Source: Colius striatus (Eukaryota; Chordata; Aves; Coliiformes; Coliidae). Taken from it: a stretch of DNA of 64,000 nucleotides. The notes under the pieces are model-generated. The model searched no databases. It was not told the DNA's origin and worked only from the letters and a program-made list of their open reading frames with translations. The position numbers and the translations under genes were made by a program. Shown here piece after piece: positions 59,905 to 64,000 of the stretch. Each line of letters opens with the position of its first letter. The stretch's first letter is position 1. Location of the stretch: positions 8,344,001 through 8,408,000 of the forward strand of contig NC_084774.1 of the NCBI RefSeq assembly GCF_028858725.1. The letters are read 5' to 3'.

Positions 59905-61399
59905 GAATACAAAACCAGCTCTTTATTCTTACGACAACGACAGGTGTGTTTTAAGCCCCCACCCCTCGGTGTAACGAGGCTGCCCGCGCTCCTCACCCTG
60001 CAAAGCAGCCCAGAGCCACCCCTCGGCGGCACCGGCCCCAGTGAAGCGCTGAGGAGCATCCAGGGGCCCAAACCCACCACAGCCTGCAGCTCCTGCAAAG
60101 CAGCCCTGAGGAAGCGAGAGATGGGGCTTTGCCAGCCCAGCCCCGGGAGTACCTTCCTCTTCTGCTCAGTGCCTTGAGCCTTTAAACTCCTTCACAGCTC
60201 AGAAACACGGGCAGGGAGGAAAAAACCCACCACCAAAGTGGCATTTAGAGCTCCATCAAGGCTGTGGTTGGAGCCTGTAGCAAGGCAGCCAGCCCTGGCA
60301 CCACAGACTCAGCTTGGTGGCCTCTGAACAAAAAGGAGCAGCAAGTTCTCTACTTGGTCTTTGGATAAAGAATAAAAAAATCCAACTGAAGTCAGAGCAC
60401 CAGAGGCCTGGGAGCCTCACCCCGACAGGATTAGGGGTCTTCCCAGCACCAGGCTGTACTGTGTCAAGCCAAGGGCTGGGGCTGCTGTTCCACCATCAGC
60501 CAACACTTCCCAGGGAGCTGCCCCCAGACACAGGTCCTGGGGTCAGAGGGGTTATTTTACACAGTACAAAACCAAACAAGAGGATAGAAACCGTTAACAC
60601 AGATCCAGGGACAACACACACCAACCCCACTACAGCTACTGTGAAAAGTCTCAGCTCAAAACCAGCTTTGGTCCTACCACGAGCCTCTACCTGACCCCAA
60701 CAGCTACAAAGCTACAAAAGCCCCACGTCCATTGCTCTCAACTGGCTGTGAAGATCTCCCCAGCTCTGGACAAAGACAGACTGAAGAGGAAGCTGCCTCG
60801 TTCAGAAGCCACCCAGCTGCCCCACAGCACCAGAGATTAATCTCTTTCAGCAGGGGAATGGCAACGAGGCACTGAGGTGACACAGCTCTGGGAAGGCAAC
60901 AGCAATACTCGATGAACCCAGAGCTGGCTTCCAGTCCTGAGCTCTCCCTTGCACTCCCTGTGCAGGGAATGGAATGTTCCTGGTAAGATTTGGCACTTAC
61001 AGAGAAATTTGGGTCAGTTTTTGACAAGAAGCTTCCCAATGTCTCCAGGTAAAATTTCAATCCGAGGGAGTAAAGAATGGAGAGGAGGAAAGGGCAGCAG
61101 CTGCCTCACACTGGCGGCTGGCGAGCCCCAGCCCCAGCACTACACAACTACACCCTAAAAACTACACAGAGCTTACAGCTCCCTACAAACAACGTGAGTT
61201 TAGGAGTTCTTCTGCCTGACCTCATGCTGGAAACACAGGAGTCAGACAGAACAGTCTAGAGGTGACTGAGCAGGATGAGGGCTGGGGCAGGTCTGAGACA
61301 GCCCGGCAGGGTGCAGCGAATGGCGCTGGCACCAAGCGGCCCCTCAGCGAGGCACCAACCTCAGAGCCCAGAGAACAACAGAGCCCCTTCCCCTTCTGC
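59905..61399 (-). other. POFUT1: POFUT1 3' untranslated region
   Basis: About 1.5 kb from the POFUT1 stop codon to the AATAAA. No splice-bounded coding sequence or known repeat is visible inside it. Confidence 0.65.
59922..59927 (-). terminator. POFUT1: POFUT1 poly(A) signal
   Basis: TTTATT on + gives AATAAA on -, about 1.5 kb after the POFUT1 stop codon and directly at the edge of the KIF3B CpG island. Cleavage would fall near 59900. Confidence 0.6.
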
Positions 61400-63768
61400 T
61401 CAGAACTCATCCCGTAGCCTGGGCGGGTTGTCCATGCCAAAGAAGGACGAGGGCTTCCCGTGCACGTCGCGCTCTCGCTTCACAAAGGCGGTGAAGGACG
61501 AGACGCAGTTCCCGATGAAGTGGTCGGACTGGCCGAGAATGTACAGATCAACCTGGGGCACCTCTGGCTGCAAGCTCACAACCTTGACCTGCAGGGAAAC
61601 GAGGGCAGCACGTGAACCCAGCCACCTGTGATTACAATGCAAACACCCTGGCATAACATTAGGAATGGAAATACATGACAAAAAGTGAGTGGATTCTGTC
61701 TTAGGTCACCCTACAACTCATTTATGAGCAGATAGATAAACAGCAAAGCAGTTCTGAAGATCACAGAGTCCCAAAGGCTGGAAAGCTCATCCAGTGCAAC
61801 CCCCCTGCCAGAGCAGCACCACCTAGAGCAGGGCACACAGGAACTCATCCAGCTGGGTTGGAATGTCTCCAGAGCAGGACACTCCACAGCCCATCTGGGC
61901 AGCCCCTGCCAGTGCTCCCTCACCTCAGCAGGGAGGAAATTTCCCCCTGTGTTCCTTTGGAACCTTTTCTGTTCCAGCTTGTGCCCGTTGCCCCTTTTCC
62001 TATCATTGGCCATCACTGAGCACAGCCTGGCTCCATCCTCCTCACACCCACCCTTTACATGTTTGTAATCACTGAGACTTGTGTCATTTAAGGCTTTTCC
62101 AAGGACAGATGGACTACCACACAGGACCATGCTCTTCACAGCACAATTGCTATAGCTACGACCCAAAGGGAGATGCCAACGTTTGCCTGTGAGTAGCACA
62201 TCACCCAGCTGCCATCCTGCTCAGGACAGCAACAGGCTGGTAGCCACGGGAGGCTTTTATCAAGTCACTCGTGCCAGCGGGGGTCAGAGGGGTTTCTGAA
62301 CGCCTCACCTTGCCCTGGAACAGCTGCTGTATCTCTGCCGTGTAGGGCTCCGAGTCGGTGGCGATATACACGGACTTGGCTTCCGTCTTTGCCACCCAGA
62401 GGCCGAGGGCGCGGCGGATCTCGCGCAGGCCGGGCAGACACATGTCCATGGTGAGCGGCGCCGCCGCGCTCCGCTCGTAGCCCACGCACTGCGGCGAGGC
62501 CATGAGGTGCGGCCCGGCCGTGCCCTCCTTCAGCATGTTGCAGGCGTTCTTCTGCCCAAGGGAGACCAGAGAAAACCTCACTTTGGAACGGCCAGAGTGT
62601 GAGGGAACACTGCCCCAGGCCCTGGCTCTGCCTGCTGCAGAGGGCGCTGCCAACGAGCTGCCGTGGGGCCGGGGCAGCCAGCACAGCTCCTCCTCAGGCA
62701 GCTTCCCTCAGCCTGGGGCAGCTGCCCGGGGCACAGCAGCCAGCCTGGCACAGGGACCCTACCCAGTCTGAGCCAATCCTCAGGTGAATTCCCACGTAGG
62801 GCCTGACCAGCAGGGAGTGGATATAGGCTTCTCCTTTCTTCACCATGGCATCAGACCACACCATGTACTTCTGCAGGGGCCGGTGCTCCTCCAAGACTGG
62901 AAACTGGGCTGGGGCTCCAGGTAGGGCGAGGACAGGGTGCTCAGATGGGGGAAACCTACAGCAAAAGCACCCAGCAGACCCAAACATGACATCTTGTGTG
63001 CACCACCTGGCACAGACTACTGTGCATGAACTCTGTGAAGGCCAGTGGAAGGGATGAACACTCTGAACTAGAACAGCATCTGCTGCTCCAGGTCTACCCA
63101 AGCCAGATCCTGACCATTCTGGCACATGAACAGAGCACTGGAGCAAAGGTCAGGTTCTGCTTTCACCTGCAATGAGCAAATGAGTGCTGCTGGACAGACA
63201 AAAAGCAGGATCTCACCACATGGTGATGAGCTAGCGAGCAAGGACAGCTTAGCTTTTCATCCCAGACTAGGGCAAATCTGTCACTCAAATGTTCTGACAT
63301 TCTGTCACCACTGAAGTGGCTCTGAAAACAGGAGGCAACAAAAATCCCCCCAGCTCACGCTCAGCAACCCACCACTGAATTCTTTGTCAGGAGGAATTAC
63401 ACATTACCAACAAACACTGCAACTGAATATTGCTGGTGCAGAAATCCCCCAGCCTGACGGAGCTCAGGCCCCAGGCTGCCCACAGGCTTGGGCTCAGCCA
63501 GTACTTCATGCCCAACCACAGAGAGTTTAAACTGTATTGCTAAGGAAACCCTTCAGTCTCTCCCCTCCAAACACAAAAGCTTCTCACAGCACCTACAACT
63601 GTATCTATGACTCGTTCTGCAGCAGCACACCAGCACTTCCACATCCCCTCACTACCTTTGGATCCAGTGGTCCTTGTATGCAGCATTGAAGGAGATTCCC
63701 TTGAAGAGCTCTGATCTATCAAAATCCACTTGAAATTGATCCCAGAAGGGCCCAAAGGGATTTCCATC
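61400..63768 (-). CDS. POFUT1: POFUT1, GDP-fucose protein O-fucosyltransferase 1 (3' part)
   Basis: The last four coding exons are present: 63768-63656, 62955-62763, 62551-62309 and 61588-61400, encoding about the last 245 of roughly 388 residues; the start lies beyond 64000. POFUT1 is the ER enzyme (GT65) that adds fucose to Ser/Thr in EGF repeats of Notch and its ligands, needed for Notch signalling. Visible landmarks: [27 protein letters not shown], the [10 protein letters not shown] block whose Arg is essential for the GDP-fucose reaction, [28 protein letters not shown] and the C-terminal RDEF, a KDEL-like ER retrieval signal. All splice borders and phases agree. Introns of 0.2-0.7 kb hold only one CR1 fragment. 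Confidence 0.95.
61757..62085 (-). repeat. CR1 LINE 3' end, antisense to +
   Basis: The + strand shows ATCACAGAGTCCCAAAGGCTG, CATCCAGTGCAACCCCCCTG, GGAATGTCTCCAGAGCAGGA, GGGCAGCCCCTGCCAGTGCTC, CCAGCTTGTGCCCGTTGCCCC and ATCACTGAG in the order of an inverted CR1 3' end. It lies in the last POFUT1 intron. Confidence 0.88.
62956..63655 (-). other. POFUT1: POFUT1 intron, 0.7 kb
   Basis: Between CCAAAG|GTAGTG and GCTGTAG|GTTT. I see no repeat family, exon or RNA gene. Confidence 0.7.
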
Positions 63769-64000
63769 CTGAAAGGAAAGATGAGTGTTCAGAGCCTGAG
63801 AGGTAGAGCTGCTGAGATCCTAGACTGCTGAGCTGAGGAGCTTTCCCGTGGCAGGAGGAAAGCTGATCAAATACAGCAGCCTGTGTGTCACCCAATAGCT
63901 CCCCAGAAAGGAGGCAGCAAAACACACCAGAGCAAAACAACTCATACAAAGGCTGCCTTAGAAGAACAAGAACACCACGGCCCTCCAGCTCCTGTTTAAA
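63769..64000 (-). other. POFUT1: POFUT1 intron, cut by the window end
   Basis: Upstream of the acceptor CTTTCAG before 63768. The earlier POFUT1 exons, with the signal peptide and first part of the enzyme, are not in this window. Confidence 0.8.

Overview
This is vertebrate nuclear DNA, almost certainly from a bird. The genes are multi-exon with GT-AG introns, several of them very short (two of 85 nt). GC content is high, with strong CpG islands. The interspersed repeats I recognise are mostly CR1 LINE 3' ends, plus one old MIR-like SINE. The gene order NOL4L - ASXL1 - KIF3B - POFUT1 is the conserved block of human 20q11.21, which I recall lies on chicken chromosome 20. I see no prokaryotic, viral or mobile gene system.

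Layout. Positions 1-9968 hold no recognised coding exon: a minisatellite, a MIR-like SINE, a perfect 13-nt inverted repeat, and a 2-kb CpG island (about 3.15-5.16 kb) that may be an internal NOL4L promoter. NOL4L runs on + with seven coding exons from 9969 to 24911 and a long 3' UTR ending near 29.0 or 29.4 kb. ASXL1 runs on -, converging on NOL4L: stop at 32000, start codon at 47402, and a CpG-island promoter near 47.4-47.9 kb carrying two ZNF143-type motifs. KIF3B follows on the same strand: stop at 51641, start codon at 56419, 5' UTR exon at about 59.7-59.8 kb, poly(A) signal near 48.3 kb. The last four coding exons of POFUT1 (- strand, stop at 61400) fill the right end; its first exons lie beyond 64000.

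Together these are four unrelated housekeeping or regulatory genes: a NOL4-family nuclear protein, the Polycomb deubiquitinase cofactor ASXL1, a kinesin-2 motor subunit for cilia, and the Notch O-fucosyltransferase. They are linked by synteny, not by a pathway. Spacing is tight: the POFUT1 poly(A) signal lies about 110-160 nt upstream of the probable KIF3B promoter elements, and the KIF3B poly(A) signal lies about 0.5 kb upstream of the ASXL1 promoter motifs.

The strongest unusual observation is a candidate 3-nt microexon (41786-41788) in ASXL1, flanked by canonical splice sites. Including it restores an Arg-Ser pair I recall from mammalian ASXL1. Others are a uORF that would overlap the KIF3B start codon, paired homeodomain motifs in NOL4L introns, a 20-nt minisatellite in a NOL4L intron, and loss of the G8 tract that is mutated in human ASXL1. 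I found no credible undescribed multi-gene system. Exon boundaries were set by hand from splice sites, reading frame and remembered family sequences.
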